Of a stretch of DNA of 64,000 bases, positions 8,906 through 18,153 are shown in pieces. Under the pieces are notes generated by a model, which saw only the letters and a list, made by a program, of their open reading frames with translations, was not told the origin of the DNA and did no database searches. This DNA comes from Vibrio porteresiae DSM 19223 (GTDB lineage Bacteria; Pseudomonadota; Gammaproteobacteria; Enterobacterales; Vibrionaceae). A program made the position numbers and the translations under genes. The DNA lies in the NCBI RefSeq assembly GCF_024347055.1, contig NZ_AP024895.1:1054001-1118000 (forward strand). The letters are read 5' to 3'. Position 1 is the stretch's first letter; each line of letters begins with the position of its first letter.

Positions 8906-9631
8906 ATGGATAGGAGAAATGCGCTTAAATTTCTAGGCAGGGCAGCATCAGCTCTGGCTATTGCGCCACATATTCAAGCCAAAGAGATGCACGGCGTCCC
9001 GCTCGATACGGCCATGAATGCTGACCATTTACCGCAACCTGCTCAAGCTGGCTGGAAAGTTTTGGTTGATCCTAAAGACCGCGCAACTCTAGCGGCCATT
9101 TTTGATCGCCTGATTCCTGCCGACCAATATGGTCCTTCTGCGACTGAAGCTGGCGGTCTCGAATTTCTTGATGACCAGCTTGCTGGTGATTATGGCTCAG
9201 GTAAAGCGCTTTACCTCGAAGGCCCAATGGATCGCAAAAATGAAGAGATGCTTATGGGTAAGCCGCAGTTTTTGGCTACACCGAAAGAGCGCTATCTGAC
9301 CGGTATTAAAGCGCTGCAACAGTATGCTCAAACTCACTTTGGTAGCGATTTAGAAGCCTTATCTCCGGATAATATGGATCAGTTTCTGCTCAACCTTGAA
9401 GCTGGAAAAATCGATTTGGGCAAGGAAATTGATGGCAAGGCCTTGTTTGAACTGATGTTACAAAATGCACGCGAAAGTTATCTGGCGGACCCAATTTATG
9501 GTGGTAACCGCAATATGGCAGGGTGGAAGATGATTGGTTTCCCTGGCGCTCGTTATGATTACCGTCCATACCTTTCTCGCCCAGGCGAAAATCTAGAACT
9601 TATTCCTGTAAGTCTGATCCCTAACGATTAG
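8906..9631 (+). CDS. Gluconate 2-dehydrogenase subunit 3 family protein
   Basis: 241 residues. The N-terminus has a Tat-like signal (DRRNALKFLGRAASALAIAP, residues 2-21), and the mature part follows the subunit-3 family: DRATLAAIFDRLIPADQYGPSATEAGG, then NMAGWKMIGFPGARYDYRPYL near the C-terminus. Proteins of this family form the small subunit of three-component membrane gluconate or 2-ketogluconate dehydrogenases and provide the Tat signal for the complex. The flavoprotein gene follows 16 bases later. An AAGGA site precedes the ATG. Confidence 0.88.
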   Translation: MDRRNALKFLGRAASALAIAPHIQAKEMHGVPLDTAMNADHLPQPAQAGWKVLVDPKDRATLAAIFDRLIPADQYGPSATEAGGLEFLDDQLAGDYGSGKALYLEGPMDRKNEEMLMGKPQFLATPKERYLTGIKALQQYAQTHFGSDLEALSPDNMDQFLLNLEAGKIDLGKEIDGKALFELMLQNARESYLADPIYGGNRNMAGWKMIGFPGARYDYRPYLSRPGENLELIPVSLIPND

Positions 9632-9647
9632 GCCGGAGCACATAATA

Positions 9648-11417
9648 ATGACAATACAAAGAGCAAAAGCCGATGTCGTGATCTGTGGTTTAGGATGGTC
9701 GGGTTCGATCATTGCTGAAGAACTGACGCGAGCAGGCTTAAATGTCGTGGCAATTGAACGTGGCGCATGGCGCGATACGTCGACGGATTTTCCACCTGCA
9801 GTTGACCCTGATGAACTTCGTTGGACCACTCGCCGAGCGATGACTCAGCCGATGAGTGTGGAAACCACGACGTTTCGTAATCATCCTAATCAAGATGCTG
9901 CACCGGTTCGTAACTGGTCCGCTTATCAATTTGGTTGGAACGTGGGTGGTGCTGGAACACACTGGGCTGGTATGTCTTGGCGTTTCACCCCATGGGATTT
10001 TGAGGCCGCAACGAAAACCCGTGAACGTTATGGGAAAAACAAAGCCAAAGATCTGCAGTTGCAAGATTGGGGCGTCACTTATGACGAAATGGAACCTTTC
10101 TACGATCGCTTTGAGCGCATCGCAGGAACATCCGGTAAAGCGGGTAATCTACAGGGCGAGAAGATAACGGGCGGTAACGTATTTGAAGGACCTCGCTCCC
10201 GCGACTATCCAACACCACCATTACAAGACACCCATTGGTTGGCGAAATATCGCAAACTGACAACGGACATGGGGTATCACCCTTTTTCGGTTCCCGCTGG
10301 TAACCTTTCGCAGTCTTATGTGAACCCTCTTGGTGTTTCCATGGGACCATGTACCTACTGTGGTTTTTGCGATTTCCACGGTTGTGGCAACTTTTCTAAA
10401 TCGTCTCCTCAAGCGTGTATTTTGCCTGTATTGATGCGCCGTAAAAACTTTACTTTGCTCAGTGAAACGGAAGTACTACATGCGGTTAAACACGATGATG
10501 GTAAATCTGTGAAAGGTGTTAAGTTTATTACCCGTGACGGTAAAGAAGGCTTTCAACCAGCAGACATCGTCTGTATTACCGCTTATCAAATGGATAACGT
10601 ACGTTTGATGCTACTTTCTGGCATTGGTGAACAATATGATCCTCGCACAGGTAAAGGCACCATTGGTCGTAACTACAGTTATCAAACTTGTTCTAGTGTG
10701 ACGGGATTTTTTGATAACGAATATATGAACCCTTTTATTGGTGCTGGGGCATTAGCGGTTCAAATTGATGATTTTAACGGCGATAACTTTGACCACAGCG
10801 ACGTAGATTTTATTGGTGGTGCGGGCATCATGGCTTTCAATACCAATGGCCGTCCAATTCAAAACGCGGATGCGATTCGTCCTGGTACTCGACGCTGGGG
10901 GAGCGAATGGAAAAAAGCGTTCTCTCGTGATTACCAAAATGCGGCAACACTGTTCTGTCAAGGAACCTCAATGCCGACGAAAAATGCGTTCCTTGACCTT
11001 GATCCTCGCTATACCGACCGGCATGGTCAGCCATTATTGCGCGTGACTTTTGACTGGAATAAAAACGACCAGCGTATGTCGAAGTTCATCACGGAACGTG
11101 CGGTGGAGATCATGAAGAAAGCGGGTGGTAAAGATCTGATGGTTGATAACCAAGCAGAAGCGAGCTGGAATCCATATAAACAACATAGCTCTCATACCAT
11201 TGGTGGTGCAGTGATGGGGGCCGATCCAACGACGTCAGCGCTTAACCCATATTTGCAAAGTTGGGATGCCCACAACGTGTTTGTCGTCGGTGCATCAGCT
11301 TTTCCAAATAACGGTGGTTACAACCCAACTGTGACTGTAGGTGCGTTAGCGGTGCGAGCAGCTCGTGCAATTCATCAAACCTACATTAACAACCCTGGAC
11401 AGTTGGTGAGAGGTTAA
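9648..11417 (+). CDS. GMC-family FAD dehydrogenase, large subunit of a gluconate 2-dehydrogenase-like complex
   Basis: 589 residues. It has an FAD-binding start (ADVVICGLGWSGSIIAEELTRAGLNVVAIERG) and the GAGTHWAGMSWRFTPWDFE motif. A cysteine-rich stretch PCTYCGFCDFHGC (C-X2-C-X2-C-X4-C) lies near residue 232. The C-terminal motifs HTIGGAVMGADP and NNGGYNPTVTVGALAVRAA hold the GMC catalytic His and Asn. This arrangement matches the dehydrogenase subunit of gluconate 2-dehydrogenases, which oxidise sugar acids on the periplasmic face. It is distinct from, but related to, the operon 1 large subunit. The exact substrate is not visible. Confidence 0.9.
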   Translation: MTIQRAKADVVICGLGWSGSIIAEELTRAGLNVVAIERGAWRDTSTDFPPAVDPDELRWTTRRAMTQPMSVETTTFRNHPNQDAAPVRNWSAYQFGWNVGGAGTHWAGMSWRFTPWDFEAATKTRERYGKNKAKDLQLQDWGVTYDEMEPFYDRFERIAGTSGKAGNLQGEKITGGNVFEGPRSRDYPTPPLQDTHWLAKYRKLTTDMGYHPFSVPAGNLSQSYVNPLGVSMGPCTYCGFCDFHGCGNFSKSSPQACILPVLMRRKNFTLLSETEVLHAVKHDDGKSVKGVKFITRDGKEGFQPADIVCITAYQMDNVRLMLLSGIGEQYDPRTGKGTIGRNYSYQTCSSVTGFFDNEYMNPFIGAGALAVQIDDFNGDNFDHSDVDFIGGAGIMAFNTNGRPIQNADAIRPGTRRWGSEWKKAFSRDYQNAATLFCQGTSMPTKNAFLDLDPRYTDRHGQPLLRVTFDWNKNDQRMSKFITERAVEIMKKAGGKDLMVDNQAEASWNPYKQHSSHTIGGAVMGADPTTSALNPYLQSWDAHNVFVVGASAFPNNGGYNPTVTVGALAVRAARAIHQTYINNPGQLVRG

Positions 11418-11422
11418 GAGCA

Positions 11423-12742
11423 ATGAGTACGAAGAAAGGAAAAATCATCCGCTTTATAGCGATTGTGGTCGTGATCGTCGTCATTGTCGCTGGGTGGATG
11501 CTATGGAAAACATTTGATACCTCCCGCTCTGATGTTGCCGATGATTCTGTGCCGCTGTCTCAATTTAAAGCCAATGACCAAGCTGCCATTGCTCGTGGCG
11601 AATATGTCATGCGTGCTGGTGACTGTGGTGCATGTCATACGGCAGGCCATGGTGATATGGCTGGGGGCTATGATATTGAAACACCGTTTGGGTCATTGTA
11701 CAGCTCTAACATCACGCCAGACCCAGACACTGGGATTGGTAACATGACTGAACGTGATTTCTTTAATGCGGTACGCCAAGGGATTGGTTCACATGGTTTC
11801 CTCTATCCGGCAATGCCTTATACCGCTTATGTGAAATTTACCGATCAAGACATGCATGATTTGTGGGCCTATTTCTCAACGGTTAAACCAGTGAAATACG
11901 ACATTGATGAAACCAAAGACATGCCATTCCCATTTAACGTACGTTTGTCGTTAGCAGGCTGGGACATGCTCTTTTTCCACAATGAAGCATTCACCGAGGA
12001 TAAGGCAAAAGATGAAGAGTGGAACCGTGGCAAATACCTTGTCGATGGTGGTGGTCACTGTTCAGCTTGTCATAACCCGCGTAACCTCCTTGGGGCAGAA
12101 GTGACGAGCAAATATCTGCAAGGGGGCAATTTAGGCAGTTGGTATGCGCCTGATTTAACGTCCAATCCACATAATGGTATCAGCAGTATGACCGTTGCTC
12201 AGATCCAGGAATACTTGAAAACCGGTTCAAATGGTATTGCTGTTGCATCTGGTCCTATGGGCGAAGCCATTGAAAACTCAACTCAATACTTTACTGACGC
12301 AGACTTAAAAGCGATTGGAACTTACCTCAAGTCACTTCCTCCATCCGAGGGCGGTCAAACCCATCCGCAACTTAAAGTGGCTAAGCAAGCGCCTTTGGCC
12401 TATGAAGTGAACTGTTCGGCGTGTCATGGTCTTAAAGGGGAAGGCATCACGGGTATGGTTCCAGCGTTTGCGAATAACAAAACTATTGCTGCAGATGACC
12501 CAAGCAACCTGATTCATGCGATGTTGAAAGGGACTCGTGCGCCATATACCGAAACACGAACCTCGGCTGCAGGTATGCCCTCTTTTGCTTGGAAGATGAA
12601 CGATCAGCAAATAGCGGATGTGCTCAATTATGTGCGTAACTCGTGGGGCAATACGGCGGCTGAGATTACTGCTCAGCAGGTAGCAGATATGCGAAAAGCG
12701 CTGAATGCACGTGAAAAGTTAGCAACGCCACAGCAGAAATAA
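11423..12742 (+). CDS. Tri-haem cytochrome c subunit of dehydrogenase complex 2
   Basis: 439 residues. A hydrophobic N-terminal segment (KIIRFIAIVVVIVVIVAGWML, about 7-27) serves as uncleaved anchor or signal. Haem c sites are at residues 68-72 (CGACH), 213-217 (CSACH) and 331-335 (CSACH). The protein is a paralogue of the cytochrome in operon 1: the ITPDxxTGIGN and YPAMPYTxY segments recur in both. It begins 5 bases after the flavoprotein stop and ends operon 2. It should transfer electrons to the quinone pool. Confidence 0.92.
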   Translation: MSTKKGKIIRFIAIVVVIVVIVAGWMLWKTFDTSRSDVADDSVPLSQFKANDQAAIARGEYVMRAGDCGACHTAGHGDMAGGYDIETPFGSLYSSNITPDPDTGIGNMTERDFFNAVRQGIGSHGFLYPAMPYTAYVKFTDQDMHDLWAYFSTVKPVKYDIDETKDMPFPFNVRLSLAGWDMLFFHNEAFTEDKAKDEEWNRGKYLVDGGGHCSACHNPRNLLGAEVTSKYLQGGNLGSWYAPDLTSNPHNGISSMTVAQIQEYLKTGSNGIAVASGPMGEAIENSTQYFTDADLKAIGTYLKSLPPSEGGQTHPQLKVAKQAPLAYEVNCSACHGLKGEGITGMVPAFANNKTIAADDPSNLIHAMLKGTRAPYTETRTSAAGMPSFAWKMNDQQIADVLNYVRNSWGNTAAEITAQQVADMRKALNAREKLATPQQK

Positions 12743-12828
12743 CCTCAATGCTTATTTCAATAAACATACTTGCTGCAATAAACACATTCGCTTCGATTAA
12801 CCAATGACGACGTGAATAGAGGGTAAGA

Positions 12829-12864
12829 AAAAAGCCGAACGGGAAACCGCTCGGCTTTTTATTT
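12829..12864. terminator. Bidirectional terminator between operon 2 and the GST gene
   Basis: AAAAAGCCGA pairs with TCGGCTTTTT around a loop that itself contains CGG/CCG pairing, with T tracts on both strands. It can end the rightward operon 2 and the leftward GST transcript. Confidence 0.85.
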
Positions 12865-12909
12865 TCTTAAGACTCAACAGCAACGATAACGTTACGTTGA
12901 GTGAGAGGC

Positions 12910-13512
12910 TTAGATCAAACCTTCTGCTTTAAGCGCAGCTTGAACTGCAGGGCGCTGTGCTACACGTGCTGAGAATGCAGCAAGTGTTGGCCATGGTGTT
13001 AAATCGAATTTAACAATATTTGCCCAGTTCAGCACGGTAAATAGGTAAGCATCGGCAATCGAGAACTGGTTAGCAAATAGGTAATCGTTATCACCAAGTT
13101 GTTCTACAATCCAACCCAGACGTTTAGTTAGAGTTGCTTCTGCTGCTTGACGTGCATCAGCAGATTGCGCAGGGTTAAACATAGAACCCATAGGTTTGTG
13201 CAATTCTGTTGAGATGAACACCATCAAACTTTGTAATTGGTAACGTTCTTCACCCGCCGCAGGGATTAAACCCGCTTCTGGTTTTTGGTCGGCAAGGTAT
13301 TGGGAAATAACCAGACCTTCAGTCAGAATATGGCCGTTATCTAATTGCAGAGCAGGAACGTAACCTTTTGCGTTGAGCGCGAGAAAGTCGGCGCCTGATT
13401 GGGTTTTCTTCGCTTTTAGGTCAACTTTATCTAACTCATGAGAAAGACCAAGTTCTTCTAGAACGATGTGCGGTGCGAGAGAACATGCACCAGGAGTAAA
13501 GTAGAGTTTCAT
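12910..13512 (-). CDS. gst: Glutathione S-transferase, beta class
   Basis: 200 residues. The N-terminal thioredoxin-like half begins MKLYFTPGACSLAPHIVLEEL, with Cys10 in the position of the beta-class catalytic cysteine. GYVPAL (cis-proline loop) and TEGLVISQYLAD (glutathione gamma-glutamyl contact) follow. The C-terminal half is the all-helical GST domain. The product is expected to be cytoplasmic and to conjugate or reduce electrophiles with glutathione. The ATG has an AAGGAAG site upstream, and a strong palindrome lies about 85-105 bases upstream. Confidence 0.93.
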   Translation of the reverse strand: MKLYFTPGACSLAPHIVLEELGLSHELDKVDLKAKKTQSGADFLALNAKGYVPALQLDNGHILTEGLVISQYLADQKPEAGLIPAAGEERYQLQSLMVFISTELHKPMGSMFNPAQSADARQAAEATLTKRLGWIVEQLGDNDYLFANQFSIADAYLFTVLNWANIVKFDLTPWPTLAAFSARVAQRPAVQAALKAEGLI

Positions 13513-13596
13513 GTTAGGAACTTCCTTGCCAAAAGGCGTTGGTGATTTATGCCTGTTTTTGAAACTCTAGTCTAAACATCACTCCCGAACAAACAA

Positions 13597-13618
13597 GTAC
13601 TTACCATTTAGTAAGTAC
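13597..13618. promoter_or_regulatory. Candidate operator GTACTTAC-N6-GTAAGTAC upstream of gst
   Basis: A perfect 8-base inverted repeat with a 6-base spacer (CATTTA) lies 85-106 bases before the gst start. The repeat shape suits a dimeric winged-helix regulator. No such regulator gene is adjacent. Its placement in the short gap between yciK and gst makes gst the likely target. Confidence 0.45.
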
Positions 13619-13638
13619 CTGTATATCAATCAATAAAA

Positions 13639-14382
13639 TTATCGTTTAGGTTGGGCATCAATGCATTGACCATGTACAGCGGCGCTTTCTGGCGCCATTA
13701 GATACACGTAAAGAGGAATGATGTCTTCAGGGGTTTTTAGTGTATTGGGATCTTCAGCTGGGAATGCGCTCGCACGCATACTGGTGCGGGTGCCGCCAGG
13801 GTTAATGGCATTAACACGAATCGGCGTATCGCTTAGTTCATCGGCGAGCACTTGCATCATTCCCTCGGTCGCAAATTTGGATATAGAGTAGGTTCCCCAA
13901 AATGCGCGGCCAATATGACCCACAGTTGAACTGGTAAACACCAAGCGCCCAGTTTGAGATTTACGCAGTAGAGGCAATAGTGCCTGAGTCATCAAAAATT
14001 GCGCTTTGACATTCACTTGCATAACGGCATCGAATGTTGCTTCTTCAATTTGCTCTAAAGGGCACAGATCGCCAAGCAGACCAGCGTTGTGCAAAATACC
14101 ATCTAAGCGGCCAAACTGTTGCTCGATAGTGGCTGCCATATCAAGGTAGTTTTGCTTGGTTGCACCGAGCATATCGAGAGGAATGATAGCGGGCTGTGGG
14201 TAACCTGCCGCTTCAATTTCATCGTAGGTTTTTTCTAATTTAGCCACAGTTCGGCCAAGCAAAATCACGGTGGCACCGTGAGCGGCATAACTTACAGCGG
14301 CTTGTTTACCGATACCGTCACCAGCGCCGGTAACTAGGATAACTTTATCATGCAGTGCAGTGGGAGATACGGAATAATCCAC
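13639..14382 (-). CDS. yciK: YciK-family short-chain dehydrogenase/reductase
   Basis: 247 residues. The Rossmann motif TGAGDGIG lies near residues 18-25, NAG near 94-96, and the catalytic Ser-Tyr-Lys arrangement appears in TSSTVGHIGRAFWGTYSISKFA. The NPGGTRTSMRA segment and overall sequence fit the YciK branch, whose physiological substrate is not settled. The start is GTG at 14382, with an AAGGAG site 5-10 bases upstream (MDYSVSPTAL). It is transcribed divergently from sohB across an 88-base gap. Confidence 0.9.
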   Translation of the reverse strand: MDYSVSPTALHDKVILVTGAGDGIGKQAAVSYAAHGATVILLGRTVAKLEKTYDEIEAAGYPQPAIIPLDMLGATKQNYLDMAATIEQQFGRLDGILHNAGLLGDLCPLEQIEEATFDAVMQVNVKAQFLMTQALLPLLRKSQTGRLVFTSSTVGHIGRAFWGTYSISKFATEGMMQVLADELSDTPIRVNAINPGGTRTSMRASAFPAEDPNTLKTPEDIIPLYVYLMAPESAAVHGQCIDAQPKR

Positions 14383-14470
14383 GTGCTACTCCTTCTTGTT
14401 AGAATTTCGTTTCAGTCTTGGTGACAAGATGGTTACAATACACTAATTCGCATGAAAGAGGATAAGAACA

Positions 14471-15532
14471 TTGGAATTTTTGATGGACTATGGTCTGTTT
14501 CTGGCCAAGATCGCAACCATTGTGGTCGCTATCGTCGCATTGTTAGTCATTATCAAATCGGTCGGTGGTAAACATCACAGTGCGAAAGGTGAGTTAGAAG
14601 TGACTAACTTGACTGAAAAGCACAAAGAGATGGTTGAGCATTTAGAACACTATTTGCACGATGATGCTTTTTTGAAGGCGCGTTATAAAGCGGAGAAGAA
14701 AAGCGAAAAAGAGAAACACAAAGCGCGTGAAAAGGACGTTAAAAAATCTGCGAAAGCTGGTGATTTAAGTTCTGCTCGTGATCCTCATCTTTTCGTGCTG
14801 GATTTCAATGGCAGCATTGATGCAAAAGAAGTGGCGGCATTACGTGAAGAGATCACGGGTGTTTTAGCCGTTGCTCAAGAAGGTGATGAAGTCTTACTGC
14901 GTCTGGAGTCTGGCGGCGGTATGGTTCACGGTTATGGCTTGGCGTCATCACAACTGGATCGCATTAAAAATGCAGGACTGAAGCTCACTATCTCTGTTGA
15001 TAAAATCGCAGCCAGTGGCGGCTATATGATGGCCTGTATCGGTGATCAAATCGTCTCAGCTCCATTTGCAATTGTCGGTTCTATTGGCGTGGTGGCTCAG
15101 TTGCCTAACTTCAATAAGCTCCTTAAAAAACATGACATTGAGTATGAGCAACTCACTGCGGGCGAATACAAACGTACGCTAACCATGTTTGGCGAAAACA
15201 CCGATAAAGCCCGTGATAAGTTCAAGCAAGAGTTGGAAGAAACTCATGTTCTGTTCAAAGATTTTATCCGTGAACATCGTCCTGAACTGGAACTAGAAAA
15301 AGTAGCAACCGGTGAGCACTGGTTTGGTACTCAAGCTCTTGAACTGGGGCTGGTGGATGCGATTAAAACGTCTGATGACTTAGTGGTTGAAGCGTGCAAA
15401 GAGAAAACTGTGTTAGCTATTCACTATGTACAGAAGAAAAAACTGACGGACAAAATCGCTGGCGTTGCTGGCGAAGCTGCTGACAGCGTGTTTATGAAGC
15501 TGCTCAACCGCGGACAGCGCCCTATCGTATAG
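14471..15532 (+). CDS. sohB: SohB, inner-membrane signal peptide peptidase-like protease
   Basis: 353 residues. A single N-terminal membrane helix (about 8-27) precedes a charged linker rich in Lys/Glu (about 65-95) and an S49 protease domain. The catalytic serine lies in AASGGYMMACIGDQIV and the general-base lysine in GEYKRTLTMFGENTDKA, the Ser-Lys dyad of this family. TTG at 14471 is chosen as start because the resulting MEFLMDYGLFLAK matches the known SohB beginning and an AGAGGA site precedes it. An ATG four codons downstream is the alternative. Confidence 0.93.
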   Translation: MEFLMDYGLFLAKIATIVVAIVALLVIIKSVGGKHHSAKGELEVTNLTEKHKEMVEHLEHYLHDDAFLKARYKAEKKSEKEKHKAREKDVKKSAKAGDLSSARDPHLFVLDFNGSIDAKEVAALREEITGVLAVAQEGDEVLLRLESGGGMVHGYGLASSQLDRIKNAGLKLTISVDKIAASGGYMMACIGDQIVSAPFAIVGSIGVVAQLPNFNKLLKKHDIEYEQLTAGEYKRTLTMFGENTDKARDKFKQELEETHVLFKDFIREHRPELELEKVATGEHWFGTQALELGLVDAIKTSDDLVVEACKEKTVLAIHYVQKKKLTDKIAGVAGEAADSVFMKLLNRGQRPIV

Positions 15533-15555
15533 AGTGGGTTGATTTTATTAGTGTT

Positions 15556-15584
15556 AAAAGCTCTGCATCGCAGAGCTTTTTTTG
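15556..15584 (+). terminator. Terminator of sohB
   Basis: A perfect 11-base stem AAAAGCTCTGC / GCAGAGCTTTT with loop ATC is followed by a T run, 24 bases after the sohB stop. Confidence 0.92.
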
Positions 15585-15596
15585 TTTCTCTCTTAC

Positions 15597-15680
15597 GAGG
15601 ACAGGCACTTCATTTCTTATGAGGACAGACATCTTAATAGAGACGCCCAGCAGGATGTTTTTTACAGGGACAGGCACGCT
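15597..15680 (+). repeat. REP-like repeat cluster A (GRGGACAGGCAC), next to the RAYT gene
   Basis: Three units read in the same direction: GAGGACAGGCACT (15597-15609), a diverged GAGGACAGACAT (15621-15632), and GGGACAGGCACGCTAA (15667-15682). The same unit recurs in opposite orientation at 18.2-18.4 kb and again at 31.6-31.7 kb. Proximity to a REP-associated transposase suggests this is its substrate family. Confidence 0.75.
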
Positions 15681-15796
15681 AATTTTTAGTTTGTACTGCC
15701 ACAAATTTTTGAACTTACTCGCAGCAAGTTTTTGTTCGGCTTCACTCTCCTTTTTGTTTATGCCACAACAGCAACAGTTTTTTCAGGATGTTGCTC

Positions 15797-16756
15797 ATGA
15801 CCATTGCTCGCCGTCGCCAAGTTGATACTACACTCACTCCTTATTATCACTGCGTTTCTCGTTGTGTGCGCCGCTCGTTTCTATGTGGTGTCGATGCTGT
15901 GTCTGGCAAAAGCTTTGAACATCGTCGACAGTGGGTTGAAAATCGGATTCTCTATTTGGCTGAGGTCTATTGTATTGATATCTGCTCTTATGCGGTGATG
16001 AGTAATCACTATCATCTGGTGGTTCATATAAATGAAGCCAAAGCGGCTGAGCTGTCTGATATTGAAGTCATCGAGCGTTGGGGAAAACATCATGTGTTGC
16101 ACCCACTGGTTAAGCGTTTCCTTTCGGGTGATCTCGTAGCTAAGAGCGAAAAGGTTGCTGCGAGTAAATTGATTGGATTATGGCGAACTCGGTTAGCTTC
16201 TCTGAGCTGGATGATGAAAGAGCTTAATATGGCGATTGCCAAACAAGCCAATACGGAAGATAAATGTACGGGACATTTCTGGGAAGGACGCTTTAAATCA
16301 CAAGCGCTTTTAGATGAAAAAGCATTATTGGCTGCGATGACTTACGTAGATCTCAATCCAGTAAGAGCCAATGTGGCGCCGACACCAGAAGAGTCAGTGC
16401 ATACTTCACTTAAGCTGCGTTTATCTGCGTTGGAAAATCAACAGCCTACACCGTATTCCTTGTTTCCATTTGTTGGTGGAGAGGGCGTTGATCGCAAGGA
16501 TGGAATTCCTTTTCGGCTAATGGATTACATCGAGTGGGTTGATTGGGTAGGACGCCATCATTATTCCGACAGTAGAGCTTCAATCGATCAACAACTCCCG
16601 CCGCTATTAGCGCGTTTGTCGGAGAATCAACGCGAGTTTTTACAGCTTTGCCATTGTGTTGAGCAGCGGCGGTGCTTGTGGATTGGCCAAAAAGATCAAC
16701 TACTTCAAGCCAAACAACAGCTCAATAAACAGCGTATTCATGGTTTGGTCTGTTAA
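15797..16756 (+). CDS. REP-associated tyrosine transposase (RAYT, Y1 HUH family)
   Basis: 319 residues from ATG 15797, preceded at good spacing by AGGA; an ATG three codons upstream is less well placed. The N-terminus YYHCVSRCVRRSFLCG, the His-hydrophobic-His site at 71-73 (NHYHLVVH) and the candidate nucleophile Tyr183 in MTYVDLNPVRANV define a Y1 transposase of the RAYT type. The GHFWEGRFKSQALLDEKAL segment is characteristic. These single-copy domesticated enzymes are thought to spread short REP-like repeats. Here GGGGACAGGCAC units lie just upstream and at two further places in the window. No IS ends were seen around it. Confidence 0.88.
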   Translation: MTIARRRQVDTTLTPYYHCVSRCVRRSFLCGVDAVSGKSFEHRRQWVENRILYLAEVYCIDICSYAVMSNHYHLVVHINEAKAAELSDIEVIERWGKHHVLHPLVKRFLSGDLVAKSEKVAASKLIGLWRTRLASLSWMMKELNMAIAKQANTEDKCTGHFWEGRFKSQALLDEKALLAAMTYVDLNPVRANVAPTPEESVHTSLKLRLSALENQQPTPYSLFPFVGGEGVDRKDGIPFRLMDYIEWVDWVGRHHYSDSRASIDQQLPPLLARLSENQREFLQLCHCVEQRRCLWIGQKDQLLQAKQQLNKQRIHGLVC

Positions 16757-16779
16757 TCTTTCGTTTGTTCGTCAACCCG

Positions 16780-18084
16780 TTACGAAAGAACATAGTGCAG
16801 ACCTAGCATTAAGCTTCCACGCCAGCAAAGACGTTCGTGTCCGCCATCATAGGTACTAAAAAGAGTCTGGTTTTGACCGTGAGCAAGTAAAGCTTCGGCC
16901 ACTTGCTGGTTCAATTCAACCATCCGTTTTTCTCTTAATCCTACATCGAGGTAGGACTTAATGGTGACCTCTTTAGATAGTTCATTTTGAATAAAATCAA
17001 CGAATTTAGCATCTAAAGTAGGCAGAACTTCATCCTTTGATTGCTGACGAATTTGCTCTCGATGAGGCCACCAAAAAGAACCCGATGAACTGACCACGCA
17101 GCCAAAGCGCTCTGGCCAGTGAAGAGCAGCATACATTGACGTTAAGCCGCCATAACTTTGCCCGGCAACCACCGTTTTAAGAGGATTACGTGTGACTTGG
17201 TATTGAGCTTCTATTTGAGGAATGAGCTCTTGTTGGATGGCTTGCCAATAGATTGGATTACAGGTGAGGTCTTCACCGCGATGGCGACGATTGATCGCAT
17301 CGATCATCACATAGACTGCTTCGGGTAAATAACCGCTCTGGGTGTTGTCATCTAGCGCTGAGAATACAGGCATTTGCTGAGCCCAAAAATCCCCATCTTG
17401 CATGATAACTAAAGGTAAATCAGTTGCTTGTGAAGATGCAGTGCTATAACACCAAACTTGACGAGATTTGTTCATTAATGCGGATTGCCAAGTAAATTCA
17501 ACCACTTCTGCTTGTGCAAAAGCTTCGCCCCTTGTTTGGTCAAAACGTTCCCACCCTGGCTGATAAGGCGCTTCTGGCATTGCATATTGAGAATATTCTT
17601 TACCCCATAGGCAGTTCGGTAGATTACGCTTTTGTAGTGGGTCAACAGTGGCATAGTTGGCCATTGTGCTCATAAGCCAATGTCTATGCTGCTGTTTTTG
17701 TTCTTGCATGGAGCCGTGATAGTTGGGTTGAAGCCCTTCTTCAGGAACAGGAACGAACGCATAGGCTCCGCGCCAAGCATTGGGCAGGCGACAACAAAAA
17801 TAGTAGAGGTCAGAGTCTGGATACTGAGTGAATTTGTCTGGTGTGAAACTGTGATGATCAGTGATACCGTGAATATCTAAATAGACCGCTGCAACCGGAT
17901 AGAATGCAGCATTTCTCCAAATAAAACAGGCATCTGCGTAACCATTGTCTGTCGGTAGCAATAAAGGTGTGCCGATGTTTTCCAGTTCATTCCACCACTC
18001 TTGAGAGGCGATGGAGAGGGCATTCAGTTTTGGATAATGCTCAAGAAATGAATGAAGATCAGCAGAAGAAGTGTTGAGTTGCAT
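16780..18084 (-). CDS. Enterobactin esterase-like serine hydrolase
   Basis: 434 residues. An N-terminal sandwich-like domain (CFIWRNAAFYPVAAVYLDIHG, then PNAWRGAYAFVP) precedes an esterase-D-type alpha/beta hydrolase domain. The nucleophile elbow is GQSYGG and the catalytic histidine is in DGGHERLCWRGSL at the C-terminus. The family (Fes/IroD type) hydrolyses ferric catecholate siderophores in the cytoplasm to release iron. A candidate Fur box lies about 70-90 bases upstream, which supports an iron role. No siderophore biosynthesis or uptake gene is next to it, so it may act on imported siderophores. Confidence 0.85.
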   Translation of the reverse strand: MQLNTSSADLHSFLEHYPKLNALSIASQEWWNELENIGTPLLLPTDNGYADACFIWRNAAFYPVAAVYLDIHGITDHHSFTPDKFTQYPDSDLYYFCCRLPNAWRGAYAFVPVPEEGLQPNYHGSMQEQKQQHRHWLMSTMANYATVDPLQKRNLPNCLWGKEYSQYAMPEAPYQPGWERFDQTRGEAFAQAEVVEFTWQSALMNKSRQVWCYSTASSQATDLPLVIMQDGDFWAQQMPVFSALDDNTQSGYLPEAVYVMIDAINRRHRGEDLTCNPIYWQAIQQELIPQIEAQYQVTRNPLKTVVAGQSYGGLTSMYAALHWPERFGCVVSSSGSFWWPHREQIRQQSKDEVLPTLDAKFVDFIQNELSKEVTIKSYLDVGLREKRMVELNQQVAEALLAHGQNQTLFSTYDGGHERLCWRGSLMLGLHYVLS

Positions 18085-18153
18085 GCGCCATCCTTACCAG
18101 ACTAATGAAATACGCCCCGCAAAGAGTAATCAATTCAGATAAATAAGGCTAGA

